A stretch of 64,000 bases of DNA from Bacteroidales bacterium. Its GTDB lineage: Bacteria > Bacteroidota > Bacteroidia > Bacteroidales > JAADJA01. The stretch is from the NCBI GenBank assembly GCA_020052415.1, contig JAGVPB010000080.1:27261-91260 (forward strand). The letters run 5' to 3'. Of this stretch, positions 9,071 through 17,593 are shown one piece after another. The notes under the pieces were generated by a model. That model made no database searches, was not told the origin of the DNA, and saw nothing but the letters and a program-made list of their open reading frames with translations. The number at the start of each line of letters is the position of its first letter. Position 1 is the first letter of the stretch. Made by a program: the position numbers and the translations under genes.

Positions 9071-10048
9071 TTATTTTTTTTCAATTTCTTCAACAACAAT
9101 TTTGCTAAAAGAAATTTTATACGACAGGCTTGCAGCAACGGCAAACTTATTTCCTAATTGTATTCCATTGTAATATTTGTTCACCGGAAGCTCCGAATTA
9201 ACTGACAAAAGCCAGTTGTGCGAAATACTGTAACTCAAATGGAGAATTGTATAAACTAATGAATAACCTGAAGACTCGACAACCTGTTCATTTTCCCTGC
9301 CGGCTTTGGCTCTGTTTTCATTTCTGATCTCCAATCCAAGATTGATCTTATCAAAAACTTTATAAGACCCAATTACTGAAAACAGGTAAACATTGCCATA
9401 TTTATAGTAAAAATTTTCGGAATCAATCAGTTGGGCGTATTCAAACGACCCATAAAAACCCAGGTTCAATTTCGGGTTTTTAAATGATTTATTAACGAAT
9501 AAATTAAGAAGGTAGCGGAAACTCCCGCTTGATGGCTGTATGGTAATTGGCAATTTTACATTATCTACTTCCTGATCGAAAACACCTATGGGAAACTTCA
9601 TCCCTAAGGAAGGAATGATTGAATATTTATGCGTAAAACTTTTAAAAGCAAGATATTTTAGAGTAAGGGTGGCATCGCCTAAACCATAACCTGTTTTTGT
9701 CGCCCAATCCTCTTTGAAGTATTCTTCCGATTTATTGATGAAATAACCCAGGTCTGTTTGAATACTCAATCGCTGGGTCAATCCATAAACCAATTGAAGG
9801 TTCAAATAATTGAACCAGGCTTTTTCAATATCATTAATATCAATTTTCTCAGAGCCTTTGTAATACGTATCCGATGCACTGTATTTGTAACCTACAGCCA
9901 TCTGCAGCTCTTTATATCCAAGATTCGCTTGTTCGCTGTAGAAAAATGGATTTCCGGCAGAACAGCATTGTGCACTGATCGTTTTAAAATATCCAAAACC
10001 AAGGAACACTATGAAAAGGTAAACGTACGGTAATTTATTTATTTCCAT
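9071..10048 (-). CDS. Predicted outer-membrane beta-barrel protein of the second ars operon
   Basis: This protein of about 325 residues has a signal peptide (KLPYVYLFIVFLGFGYFKTISAQ) followed by QCCSAGNPF and amphipathic strands throughout (GYKELQMAVGYKYS, LNLQLVYGLTQRLSIQTDLG, ATLTLKYLAF, YSIIPSLGMKFPIG), as in transporter-like outer-membrane barrels. I chose ATG 10048, directly before the signal peptide; the longer frame upstream merely reads through the lipoprotein gene in another phase. The start overlaps the lipoprotein stop by 14 bases, implying coupling. Position at the end of an efflux-type operon suggests an outer-membrane step in export, but no family name can be given with certainty. 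Confidence 0.75.
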   Translation of the reverse strand: MEINKLPYVYLFIVFLGFGYFKTISAQCCSAGNPFFYSEQANLGYKELQMAVGYKYSASDTYYKGSEKIDINDIEKAWFNYLNLQLVYGLTQRLSIQTDLGYFINKSEEYFKEDWATKTGYGLGDATLTLKYLAFKSFTHKYSIIPSLGMKFPIGVFDQEVDNVKLPITIQPSSGSFRYLLNLFVNKSFKNPKLNLGFYGSFEYAQLIDSENFYYKYGNVYLFSVIGSYKVFDKINLGLEIRNENRAKAGRENEQVVESSGYSLVYTILHLSYSISHNWLLSVNSELPVNKYYNGIQLGNKFAVAASLSYKISFSKIVVEEIEKK

Positions 10049-10400
10049 CATAATAGGATGTAACCACGATCTGAATCTGTTCTTCATCATACCCTGTGCT
10101 GTCCGAGATGGTGCACGTGATGGTATTGGTGCCGATGCAGCATTGTCCTGCAGCATATTTGATCTGTGTTCCGCTTCCGTTAAAATTGCCATGATCGCAT
10201 TCCCACTCATATTCCAGGTTGTTACCGGTAGCATAACAGTTAATGGTCGTTGTATCCCAGGCTTTAACGGTATCAAAAGTAGCCGTCAGGCTGTCAATAT
10301 GGATGCTATCCGAAGGTATGCTTTTGTCTTTTTCCTTTTCGCAGGCTGCCATAACAGCTACAACTATTAGGCATCCGTAAAATGATCTAAAGATTTTCAT
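10035..10400 (-). CDS. Small lipoprotein with PKD/Ig-like domain
   Basis: This 121-residue protein has a signal sequence ending in the lipobox VMAAC (Cys20), so it is a lipid-anchored envelope protein. The mature part (TFDTVKAWDTTTINCYATGN, YEWECDHGNF, NTITCTISDSTGYDE) resembles one PKD/Ig-like beta-sandwich, with four further cysteines including CC at about 86-87. It lies between the rhodanese-like gene (11-base gap) and the beta-barrel gene (14-base overlap). A role as periplasmic partner of the barrel is inference from position only. Confidence 0.72.
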   Translation of the reverse strand: MKIFRSFYGCLIVVAVMAACEKEKDKSIPSDSIHIDSLTATFDTVKAWDTTTINCYATGNNLEYEWECDHGNFNGSGTQIKYAAGQCCIGTNTITCTISDSTGYDEEQIQIVVTSYYDGNK

Positions 10401-10411
10401 TAAATAAATTA

Positions 10412-10813
10412 TTAATTTTTATTTCTAATTCTTAACTGGCACATGCACGAGCCGGTTAAAATCCTTGATTTATCTTTCGAAACAGGGTATCCCATCCGAT
10501 CCCAATCCACAATTCCGCCTGCAAGGTTATAGACTTCCTGATATCCGCTTTCCAGCAGCAACTGACAGACTTCTTTGCTTCTGAGTCCAACGGCATCGGC
10601 AATGATCAGCGCTTTATCCCGTGGTAATTCCTGTAAATGGTCTGCAATTTCACTGTACGGGCAATAAATCACCCTCTCCACATCAAAAAGACGACTGAGT
10701 TCATAATCGGGTCTTACATCCAGCAAAACGGTGCCCATTTTTAAGAGATGAATAGCATCTCCTCCCGAAATGTGGATGATTTCCTGAGGTTCATGAACTG
10801 ATGCTCTTTCCAT
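10412..10813 (-). CDS. Rhodanese-like domain protein lacking the catalytic cysteine
   Basis: This 133-residue protein has the rhodanese fold markers LLDVR (30-34), the YQEVYNLAGGIVDWDRMGYP end block and the active-site loop. Where active enzymes have C-x-x-G-x-R-S, this one reads D73-AVGLRS, so sulfur transfer through that site is not possible. Other cysteines are C51, C83 and a C-terminal C123-x-C125 pair, which might bind a metalloid or thiol. It sits 21 bases after the permease gene in the second ArsR operon. A binding or sensing role for persulfide, thiolate or arsenical is inference. No signal peptide is visible, so it is probably cytosolic. Confidence 0.82.
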   Translation of the reverse strand: MERASVHEPQEIIHISGGDAIHLLKMGTVLLDVRPDYELSRLFDVERVIYCPYSEIADHLQELPRDKALIIADAVGLRSKEVCQLLLESGYQEVYNLAGGIVDWDRMGYPVSKDKSRILTGSCMCQLRIRNKN

Positions 10814-10834
10814 CAGATAAGTTTCTTGCTTTGA

Positions 10835-12178
10835 TTAAAACAACCATCCATAAATTAATCCTGTAAACGTTGCCATGATTACTACCAGGGAAACATATAC
10901 CACAGTCTTCTGCATCCCTATGATCCCCCTTATAACGAGCATATTGGGCAATGACAAAGAGGGACCGGCAAGTAATAAAGCCAGCGCAGGTCCTTTACCC
11001 ATACCGGATGCAATAAGTCCTTGCAGTATAGGTACTTCAGTGAGTGTCGCAAAGTACATGAAAGCGCCTACTACAGATGCGAAAAAATTAGAAAAAAATG
11101 AATTGCCACCCACCAGCCATTGTATCCATTCATTTGGGATCACTCCAGCAATGGATTGCCCATCATGAGTCGAACCCAGTAGAAATCCGGCTGTTACAAC
11201 TCCAATTGCCAGCAAGGGCAGAATTTGCTTCGCAAAATCCCAGGTTACAATTATCCACTCGCGATTGTCATTATCCTTTTTATCTTTAAGAGTGATTATA
11301 CTTAATGAAATAATACCAACAAGCATAGGAACGAGAGGGCTCAGTTTGGCATTATCAATAAAACTACTGGCAAGCAGTGCAGAAATAGCAGTTGCAACAA
11401 CTGCTGCCAATACCCATTGCCACTTAATTTTAAGGATATAAATTAAAGAATATCCCATCATCAACCCAAAAAATCCGGTAATGTACCACTTGTAAAACCA
11501 GATATAATACCAGGTACTTGAAGTGTCATCACCCGCGGGTGCTCCCCAATTGGCAAATACAAGGATCAGCACAAGTACGAAAAAATGAAACGAGGTTTGC
11601 CACATCGGTCTTTTTTCAGGCTGAAGCGGTATGTTCATTTGCTCTTCCCTTTTAACTTTTTCTTCTTTGCGATAGATGAGCGACATGACACTTCCGATGA
11701 CAATACTAAAAACTACAGCACCGATCGTACGGGCAACGCCCATTTCAAAACCGAGAATTCGTGCGGTTAGAATGATTGCAAGAATGTTAATGGCAGGTCC
11801 TGAATAAAGGAATGCAATGGCTGGCCCCAAACCGGCTCCCCGCTTGTGAATGCTCGAAAACAAAGGTAAAATGGTGCAGGAGCAAACCGCCAGGATTGTA
11901 CCGGAAACGGCAGCAACAGAATATGCCAGCCATTTTCTGGCATTGGCTCCGAAGTACCGTAGCACCGATCCCTGGCTCACAAAGACTGAGATTACTCCGG
12001 CGATAAAAAATGCAGGTAACAGGCATAATACCACATGTTCGCGCGCATACCATTTCACCAGGTCAAACGTGGCATCTAATGCCGTTGCAAACCTCGCACT
12101 CTCCAGTGGAAGGAAAAAAGCAACCCCAAAAATCACCACGATCCAAACAAGTATTTTTAGTTCTTTTTTAGTTTCCAT
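10835..12178 (-). CDS. ArsP/DUF318-type permease
   Basis: This protein of about 447 residues is a polytopic inner-membrane permease of the PF03773 family, which includes the organoarsenical exporter ArsP. The signature is AVCSCTILPLFSSIHKRGAG with C99 and C101 (counted from the ATG at 12178), followed by AFLYSGPAIN, and the second-half counterpart ALLLAGPSLSLPNMLVIRG near the C-terminus. About ten helices surround a charged loop (YRKEEKVKREEQ). I chose ATG 12178; a TTG three codons upstream is also in frame. Next to ArsF- and ArsG-like genes under an ArsR regulator, export of trivalent organoarsenicals is the best guess, but thiol or other metal conjugates are possible. Confidence 0.82.
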   Translation of the reverse strand: METKKELKILVWIVVIFGVAFFLPLESARFATALDATFDLVKWYAREHVVLCLLPAFFIAGVISVFVSQGSVLRYFGANARKWLAYSVAAVSGTILAVCSCTILPLFSSIHKRGAGLGPAIAFLYSGPAINILAIILTARILGFEMGVARTIGAVVFSIVIGSVMSLIYRKEEKVKREEQMNIPLQPEKRPMWQTSFHFFVLVLILVFANWGAPAGDDTSSTWYYIWFYKWYITGFFGLMMGYSLIYILKIKWQWVLAAVVATAISALLASSFIDNAKLSPLVPMLVGIISLSIITLKDKKDNDNREWIIVTWDFAKQILPLLAIGVVTAGFLLGSTHDGQSIAGVIPNEWIQWLVGGNSFFSNFFASVVGAFMYFATLTEVPILQGLIASGMGKGPALALLLAGPSLSLPNMLVIRGIIGMQKTVVYVSLVVIMATFTGLIYGWLF

Positions 12179-12221
12179 AATCTTCAAGTTCGCAGAAATA
12201 CGAACATCTGTGATAAAAAAA

Positions 12222-12920
12222 TCAGAAAAACATTATGATTATGTAATAAATGCCGATGGCAATAAATAAAGCAGCAATAACCCTTCTGAACCAGATTTCA
12301 AAAGTCTTTAATTTTTTATAGAAACCAGCTACTCCCGATAAGGTATAGGCTATCAGCCATGCAAAAATGATGACGGGAATTCCGGTTGCGATTGCAAAAA
12401 CAAGTGGTAACAGAATTCCTTCATTGCTGCTGATGGTCAGCGGAATTAACATTCCGAAATACAGCACCCCACTGTAAGGACAAAAAGCCAAAGCAAAAAT
12501 GATCCCAAGCAGCAACACACCCCAGTAATTCCCGGTTCCCTTTTTAGAGAATCTCTCGGTAATTGATGATAGTCCCGGAAAGTTGATCCTGATGATGTCG
12601 AGCATGAACAATCCGATGAGTATGAGCAAAGGTCCGATGATCTTCTCGCCGTACTTCTGAAAAAACCCGGATAAGTTAAACTTGTCGGCACTGTAAACCA
12701 GAATGACCGCAAGAAGTGTATAGGACAAGGAACGGCCAAGTGTGTAAACCAATCCATTGATAAATACCCGGTTCCTGTTTTGAATATCCTTGCTGATAAA
12801 ACCGACGGCAGTAATATTGGTTGCCAGCGGGCAGGGACTGATGGCGGTCATCAAACCAAGAATAAAGGCTGTAAATAATGGGAAGGATGAACTTTCCAAT
12901 AATGTCGTCAGAAATTCCAT
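12222..12920 (-). CDS. ArsG/CcdA-like thiol-disulfide transmembrane protein
   Basis: This 232-residue protein has six helices and belongs to the CcdA/DsbD transmembrane superfamily, with one cysteine in each pseudo-repeat: C30 in TAISPCPLATN and C147 in ALAFCPYSGVL. The sequence style matches permeases annotated as the ArsG family in arsEFG-type operons for aromatic arsenicals. It starts 7 bases after the ArsF-like gene and is followed 43 bases later by the ArsP-type permease. It could pass electrons across the inner membrane to the ArsF-like protein, or act as an exporter as proposed for ArsG. The choice between the two is not settled by sequence. Confidence 0.82.
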   Translation of the reverse strand: MEFLTTLLESSSFPLFTAFILGLMTAISPCPLATNITAVGFISKDIQNRNRVFINGLVYTLGRSLSYTLLAVILVYSADKFNLSGFFQKYGEKIIGPLLILIGLFMLDIIRINFPGLSSITERFSKKGTGNYWGVLLLGIIFALAFCPYSGVLYFGMLIPLTISSNEGILLPLVFAIATGIPVIIFAWLIAYTLSGVAGFYKKLKTFEIWFRRVIAALFIAIGIYYIIIMFF

Positions 12921-12927
12921 TTCAGGA

Positions 12928-13341
12928 TTACATTTTTTCGATGGTGTCGCCGATGGCTTTCTTCAGTTTTTCAGGCTTTGTGGCTGCATACAAAAATGCA
13001 GTATTGGTCAGATTTTCCTGTTTACTGCCTTTCACCAAAAGCAAGGTCTGGCCATCCACTTTGTATTTCTCGGCCAATGGCTGATTCGATTCTTCTTCAA
13101 TGTTAACAGACAGGAAAATGATCTGACCCGATTTCATCTTTTCAGGATAAAGTTCTTCCAGCGCTTTTTTCGATTCATTTTCAACGGCCATGCAGGTAGC
13201 GCACCGGCGTTCATAATGAAAGTAATACACCTCGATTTTATCCTCTGATATCGTTTGATTCTTTTCGACGGTTGTTTGACCCATCCCGGAATATACAACA
13301 CCCATGAAAGCCAGGATAATAACAATAACAGCTGTTTTCAT
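12928..13341 (-). CDS. ArsF-like exported dithiol protein
   Basis: This 137-residue protein has a signal peptide (about 1-21, ending YSGMGQ) and a small thioredoxin-like domain with YYFHYERRCATCMAVENE, where C47-x-x-C50 is the probable redox pair. The RRCATC block is as I recall it from proteins called ArsF-family (nitrophenyl-compound nitroreductase subunit) in arsEFG operons. It lacks an obvious flavin site, so the nitroreductase name should not be taken literally. Genes are 4 bases (thioredoxin, upstream) and 7 bases (ArsG-like, downstream) apart, indicating one transcript. It likely receives electrons from, or gives them to, the ArsG/CcdA-like membrane protein. Confidence 0.78.
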   Translation of the reverse strand: MKTAVIVIILAFMGVVYSGMGQTTVEKNQTISEDKIEVYYFHYERRCATCMAVENESKKALEELYPEKMKSGQIIFLSVNIEEESNQPLAEKYKVDGQTLLLVKGSKQENLTNTAFLYAATKPEKLKKAIGDTIEKM

Positions 13342-13345
13342 TTTT

Positions 13346-13582
13346 TTATTTATTTGTTAAAAGTTCCTTTAATTCGCTCACCGAGGGTATTCTTCCGCTC
13401 ATTACCACTTTTCCGTCAACCACGAGTCCGGGGGTTCGCATGATCCCGTATTCCATGATCTTCATGATGTCCTCTTCCTTGGTTACACTGGCTTCGATTC
13501 CTAATTCCGCCACTGTATCGCGGGTCATCTTCTCCAGGGTTTTGCATTTCGGGCAACCCGTTCCCAATACTTTGATTTCCAT
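13346..13582 (-). CDS. Small thioredoxin-family protein (CPKC)
   Basis: This 78-residue protein is a minimal thioredoxin/glutaredoxin-like redox protein. MEIKVLGTGCPKCKTLE has the active pair C10-x-x-C13, and MRTPGLVVDGKVV holds the cis-Pro loop. Family members of this size (redox-active disulfide protein 2 type) are common next to ArsR-controlled permeases. It is the first gene behind the operator palindrome at 13602-13623 and ends 4 bases before the ArsF-like gene. It could provide reducing power in the cytosol to the ArsG/CcdA-like membrane protein. Confidence 0.9.
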   Translation of the reverse strand: MEIKVLGTGCPKCKTLEKMTRDTVAELGIEASVTKEEDIMKIMEYGIMRTPGLVVDGKVVMSGRIPSVSELKELLTNK

Positions 13583-13601
13583 TTTATTTATTACTTGTTC
13601 G

Positions 13602-13623
13602 TTGTTCGTAAAATTGCGAACAA
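13602..13623 (-). promoter_or_regulatory. Palindromic operator candidate upstream of the thioredoxin gene
   Basis: This is a perfect inverted repeat, TTGTTCG-8-CGAACAA, in the 57-base gap between arsR2 and the thioredoxin gene, 20 bases from the thioredoxin start. Its size suits an ArsR-family dimer. Its location implies that the effector genes have their own repressed promoter rather than relying only on transcription through arsR2. Confidence 0.65.
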
Positions 13624-13639
13624 AGGTGAAGAAAAAAAA

Positions 13640-13939
13640 TCAATTGCCAAAAAAAACTGAAAAAAGTTTCTTAGCTTCTTCAAAGTTTTGCCTGTTGATG
13701 CAGTATTTGATTTTTGGAGGTTCGGTTTCTCCCTGTATCAGCCCGGCTTTTTTAAGTTCTTTCAGGTGCTGCGAAAGGGTGGATTTGGCGATGGGCAGCA
13801 CTTCACTCAGGTCGCCACTGTAACAGCAACTTTGGTGTGAGAGCAGTTCGAGAATATACATCCGGATCGGGTGACCGAGCGCTTTGGCAAAGCGTGCAGC
13901 CTTTTTCTGTTCCGGTGTCATTACTTCTTTAATTCCCAT
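13640..13939 (-). CDS. ArsR-family repressor (second copy)
   Basis: This 99-residue winged-helix regulator closely resembles the first ArsR in the window: GHPIRMYILELLSHQSCCYS, then LPIAKSTLSQHLKELKKAG and KYCIN. Candidate metalloid ligands are C38, C39 and C80. The C-terminal Cys pair of the other ArsR is missing (it ends FFGN), so ligand geometry may differ. It precedes and probably controls the thioredoxin-ArsF-ArsG-ArsP operon through the palindrome at 13602-13623. The 155 bases upstream hold no further gene. Confidence 0.9.
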   Translation of the reverse strand: MGIKEVMTPEQKKAARFAKALGHPIRMYILELLSHQSCCYSGDLSEVLPIAKSTLSQHLKELKKAGLIQGETEPPKIKYCINRQNFEEAKKLFSVFFGN

Positions 13940-14094
13940 TCAATTTTTTTTCAAAAGTACGAATTGATTCTTCCTGTTCAGAGTTGAAAATAAAAAATCG
14001 GATAAAAAATAGCGTTTGAATCACATTGTAATTCATTTGCTTCAATCAGGTAATAGCCTGTTGCAATCCGAAAGATATTTTAATTAATACGCAG

Positions 14095-17000
14095 CTATAC
14101 ACTTTTCTCTGCTTCGAGATATAGAGGAGCGATGGCCAATTGAATCTTTATCGTTTCTGAAATGGCTGTGGCTATCCTGCAATAGGTTGCAGGGTCGGTC
14201 ATTTGCCTGCCTTTGCGGTCTTTCAGGTATTTTTGCATCACCTGGTAACCGCCGATATGGTATTCCCAGACTTCCGGTGTAATGCCCTCAAAGTATTTGG
14301 TCGGGTTGATGGAAACGCGCTGGGTGGCCGCATCATACTCCGGCTTTTCTATAAGGTCGTCGCCCTGGCCCCAGTAGCGGGCAATAGGATGGTCCAGCGT
14401 TTTGCTTTTTAGCAGGTGAAGTTGTGTAAGTTCTTCGCCAGCTTGCGCCAGTTGCAAAAACAGCTTATGATCGGACGTAAAGGGTATGCGTGGAAAATCT
14501 ATTTTCAGGAATTCGGCATATTTTTCCCTATAAATGTTGCTGTACAAAACGGCATATATATAATAAAAAACTTGTTCACCAGAAATTGGTTTCATATATT
14601 CATCCTTGATCCACGCTCTGAAAACAGGATTGTAATTTAATTCAATTTCGTAATCATCTTCTTCATATTCTATTTCGGGTTCAAAAACCATCATCATTTG
14701 AGAAAACTTTAGATTTTTTTTCTTGGTTTCTTTTTGTTTATAAATAACAAGCGGAAATAAATAACCACTTCCAAAACTTCCGGCAGTGTCAAGTAAATTA
14801 AAGTTTGTTATTTGATCAGAACAAAATGCATGATTAAATTTTCCTTTCACTTGTCTTGAAACAATTAATGCTATATTTTCTTTAAACATGTGTTGCATAA
14901 CGTCTCGTCGTGCTCTTTCCACAACTGCATCATGATAGAAAATCCACTTTTTGTCAAAAGGGTGAATCAATATTTGATATATTGAGTCTAAATACTCAAT
15001 CTCTTTCATCACTTTCTCTCTGGCATTTTTTATTTTCCATGTACCTGTATCATTCAGATTAAATGTTTGTGCAATAATTTCATCTGTTTGTCTTTTATCT
15101 CTAAATATTTGAATTCTTCTTATAAGCGGATCTTTCTTTTCATCAATGGCAAAACTATCTCTTGCAGTAACAATCCCTACACTGTTTGTAGCAAATATTT
15201 CTGTAATTTTAAAATAATGCTCGTATTGGCTCATTAATTTTTCATTTCTGGAAATGAAAAAATGAAATTCAGGACGGGGATGTAAGCGGTTCCATGTTGT
15301 CTCTTCAATTTCATTTTCAGACAGCCAATCATATTTTTCTTCGCGAAGTCCAAATAAATCAGCGTGGAAAATTTTACATTCTTTCTTTTTTCCCTTTTCC
15401 TTTACTAAAATTGTAATGCTAACACCTTGCTGAATGTCGAACACGTTCTCATCTTTGCCGCCATCGGGAGCGGTTTCTTTTTTCAAACTGTTGCCATGCA
15501 AGTCGAGAATGTAAATCTCATTGAAGGTATTCATCAGGCTCTGACGCATTCCCCGGAAAGTTGGATTATCAAGATAACTATGGTTGGTGATCATGCCAAC
15601 GATACCTTGACCTTCTTTGTGTATTTTCCATTGTGCAAACCGAAGGAACTTTACATAGTCGTCCTGCAACCATTTAGAGTTTTTTTCATTGAGTGGTTTG
15701 CCATCTACTTTGTAATAGCTTTGCGCTCCATCCAAATCATCTTTCAATAAAGTCTCCGTCCACTTATTTTTGTTGGCAGAATGTCCGCTGTAAGGAGGAT
15801 TTCCAATAATAACCAAAATGGGTTCATTCCTTTTAATCTTACCTGCTTCATGGCTTTCGTCGCTCAGGCTTTCGAGGCCGGGTATCTGTGTCTGGGCAAG
15901 GTCTTCCATATCGAGGGTGTTAGTGAGGTAAAGCTTAAAGCGCTCATCGTCCTTCATGGTATAACCCAACTCCTCAAGGAGAAAACTAACCTTTATGTGT
16001 CCGATGGCATAAGGCGCCATCATCAGCTCGAAGGCATAAAAGTTCTTTAAAATCTGCCCGCTGATGAGCTTGTTCACGCCGCCGCTGCCATATTTGCTAG
16101 TGTATTCCTTCACCGCTATCTTGATGGCTTCCACCGGAAAGGTAAGTGTGCCTCCAGCCGGATCGAGCAGGGTTACCTCTTTGCTTGCCAAACCGTCGCT
16201 AAGCCCGAAATGGGTTTTCAGAAGTTCATGCACGCTGTGAACAATATATCGTACAACAGGCTCGGGAGTGTAATAAACGCCGCGCTTTTCGCGGGTGGCA
16301 GGATCGTATTCGTTCAGAAACGTTTCATAGAAATGGACGATGGGATCTTCGCCCTTGCCTGCTTTGTAGTACTGATGAAGGATGTTTTTGACATCGGCAG
16401 CATTCAGCACTTCGGCAATGTCGTCAACCATCACTTCCATGTGTGGGGGCAGATCGCCCTGCGAAATGAACCGGAATACATTGCGCAAAATACCAATGGT
16501 TTTTGGTATCAGATCATAAGCCAGCTTTCGGTTAAACCCGTCGGCGCTTCGTGTGCGTGCAGCGAATAATCCGTAAGTAATGGTTTGCGAAAACAGGTCG
16601 GCAAAATCTGACTCTTTCAGGTTGGCGATGAGGAACTTCCGGAAGGTTTCATAAAAACCATACAGCTCGCCTTTGCCTTTCTGCTGTTGTTCCATTTCCA
16701 CGCTGATCACTTCGTCGCGCAGGAAGCGGGTGCGAAGGGCAAGCTCCCTGGCCAATTGCCCGGCGGTGGTGACTTTGGGCAAAGAGAAAGCGAAATACTT
16801 GCCGAGTAAGGCATTGAACCTGTCTTCATGCTCAACCGGTGGTTTAATTCCTTTTAAAGCAAGCATCGGTCTTGCAATAAAAGTTTTATCGGTGATCTCA
16901 CCATTGCGATACAATCGGAACTCATAAAAGTCGGTGAGGATGAGATTGGGAAAGGTTTTCCGGTAGCGTTTTAACTGTGGTGAGTTTTCGATCACTTCGA

Positions 17001-17241
17001 GGTTCTCCCCGGGTTTTTTGGCTTCGATGTATCCGACGATATTCTGTTTGCCGTCCCAGATCCTGAAATCGGGGTTTCCGGCTTCGGTCTGCTTGGGCAG
17101 AGTGGTAACCTGGATTTTAGTCTTGCCGATGCGGCGGGCAAATTCATAAAGAAAATTTTCGAAAAGCGGGTAATAGCTTTCTTCGCGGGCGTCACCACGT
17201 TCAGTTGTTGTATAAAGCCGGGAGAGATAATTATTAAGCAT
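14095..17241 (-). CDS. Single-chain restriction-modification enzyme (type ISP/IIG-like, no helicase)
   Basis: This 1048-residue protein combines nuclease, N6-adenine methyltransferase and specificity domains. The N-terminal PD-(D/E)xK site is D58 in GNPDFRIWD with E73-A-K75 in GYIEAKKP. A helical connector with VYYTPEPVVRYIV (about 322-334) precedes SAM motif I, LLDPAGGTLTFP (358-369; the usual second Gly of GxG is Leu), and catalytic NPPY (481-484). The C-terminal ~400 residues match the specificity domain seen in type ISP enzymes such as LlaBIII (HPRPEFHFFIS, HPFDKKWIFYHDAV, SRQVKG). The helicase of true ISP enzymes is missing, so it would act like a type IIG enzyme. It stands alone as a defence gene. 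The C-terminal coding segment around 14.6-15.4 kb is clearly more AT-rich than the N-terminal half. Confidence 0.88.
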   Translation of the reverse strand: MLNNYLSRLYTTTERGDAREESYYPLFENFLYEFARRIGKTKIQVTTLPKQTEAGNPDFRIWDGKQNIVGYIEAKKPGENLEVIENSPQLKRYRKTFPNLILTDFYEFRLYRNGEITDKTFIARPMLALKGIKPPVEHEDRFNALLGKYFAFSLPKVTTAGQLARELALRTRFLRDEVISVEMEQQQKGKGELYGFYETFRKFLIANLKESDFADLFSQTITYGLFAARTRSADGFNRKLAYDLIPKTIGILRNVFRFISQGDLPPHMEVMVDDIAEVLNAADVKNILHQYYKAGKGEDPIVHFYETFLNEYDPATREKRGVYYTPEPVVRYIVHSVHELLKTHFGLSDGLASKEVTLLDPAGGTLTFPVEAIKIAVKEYTSKYGSGGVNKLISGQILKNFYAFELMMAPYAIGHIKVSFLLEELGYTMKDDERFKLYLTNTLDMEDLAQTQIPGLESLSDESHEAGKIKRNEPILVIIGNPPYSGHSANKNKWTETLLKDDLDGAQSYYKVDGKPLNEKNSKWLQDDYVKFLRFAQWKIHKEGQGIVGMITNHSYLDNPTFRGMRQSLMNTFNEIYILDLHGNSLKKETAPDGGKDENVFDIQQGVSITILVKEKGKKKECKIFHADLFGLREEKYDWLSENEIEETTWNRLHPRPEFHFFISRNEKLMSQYEHYFKITEIFATNSVGIVTARDSFAIDEKKDPLIRRIQIFRDKRQTDEIIAQTFNLNDTGTWKIKNAREKVMKEIEYLDSIYQILIHPFDKKWIFYHDAVVERARRDVMQHMFKENIALIVSRQVKGKFNHAFCSDQITNFNLLDTAGSFGSGYLFPLVIYKQKETKKKNLKFSQMMMVFEPEIEYEEDDYEIELNYNPVFRAWIKDEYMKPISGEQVFYYIYAVLYSNIYREKYAEFLKIDFPRIPFTSDHKLFLQLAQAGEELTQLHLLKSKTLDHPIARYWGQGDDLIEKPEYDAATQRVSINPTKYFEGITPEVWEYHIGGYQVMQKYLKDRKGRQMTDPATYCRIATAISETIKIQLAIAPLYLEAEKSV

Positions 17242-17593
17242 GCTTATTCAGGTAATGATCATAAAGCGAAATTTCCGGTTCAAATTGTAAATTTAAATTA
17301 GAGATAACGATTGAGTTATAAAAAAGTGAAACAGACATTTGAATCAGCGGATCATAATTTATGTTGACCAAAAATAAGTTCTTTTTGTTTATCCTTTGGC
17401 TAAATTTAATTTTAGTTATAAACTGCCCTGTAACCGGAGTGTTACGGAGGATCACCCTCGGGAAAAAACCTGCCGGCTTTAATTGGCTTGAGAAGAGGCA
17501 GGCAGGTGGTTAAAGTTTCATTACAAATACCGGATAAAATTCAAAAAAAACAAAAGATATTCAAACTTGTTATTATTAGTAAATCAAATATTT
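17242..17593. other. Intergenic region
   Basis: No supported gene is seen. It separates the minus-strand restriction gene from plus-strand secreted-protein genes, so it should contain both promoters. Short CCTGCC/GGCAGG inverted motifs (about 17468-17506) could pair, but no T-run follows. A 73-codon minus-strand frame overlapping the restriction-gene start has no signal of coding. Confidence 0.5.

Noticed and set aside
10049..10276. Longer N-terminus for the beta-barrel protein ending at 9071
   Set aside because: The extension lies over the lipoprotein gene in another phase and puts 76 residues before a clear signal peptide.
11850..12269. Plus-strand frame of 139 codons across the permease start
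   Set aside because: It is opposite the conserved CSC motif of the permease, and its composition looks like an antisense frame.
12790..13248. Plus-strand frame of 152 codons across the ArsG- and ArsF-like genes
   Set aside because: It spans two well-supported minus-strand genes in a foreign frame.
12928..13341. Nitroreductase activity for the ArsF-like protein
   Set aside because: No flavin or nicotinamide site is visible in 137 residues; only a C-x-x-C thioredoxin-like motif is supported.
17234..17455. 73-codon minus-strand frame before the restriction gene
   Set aside because: No family resemblance, no clear start signal, and overlap with the restriction gene start.
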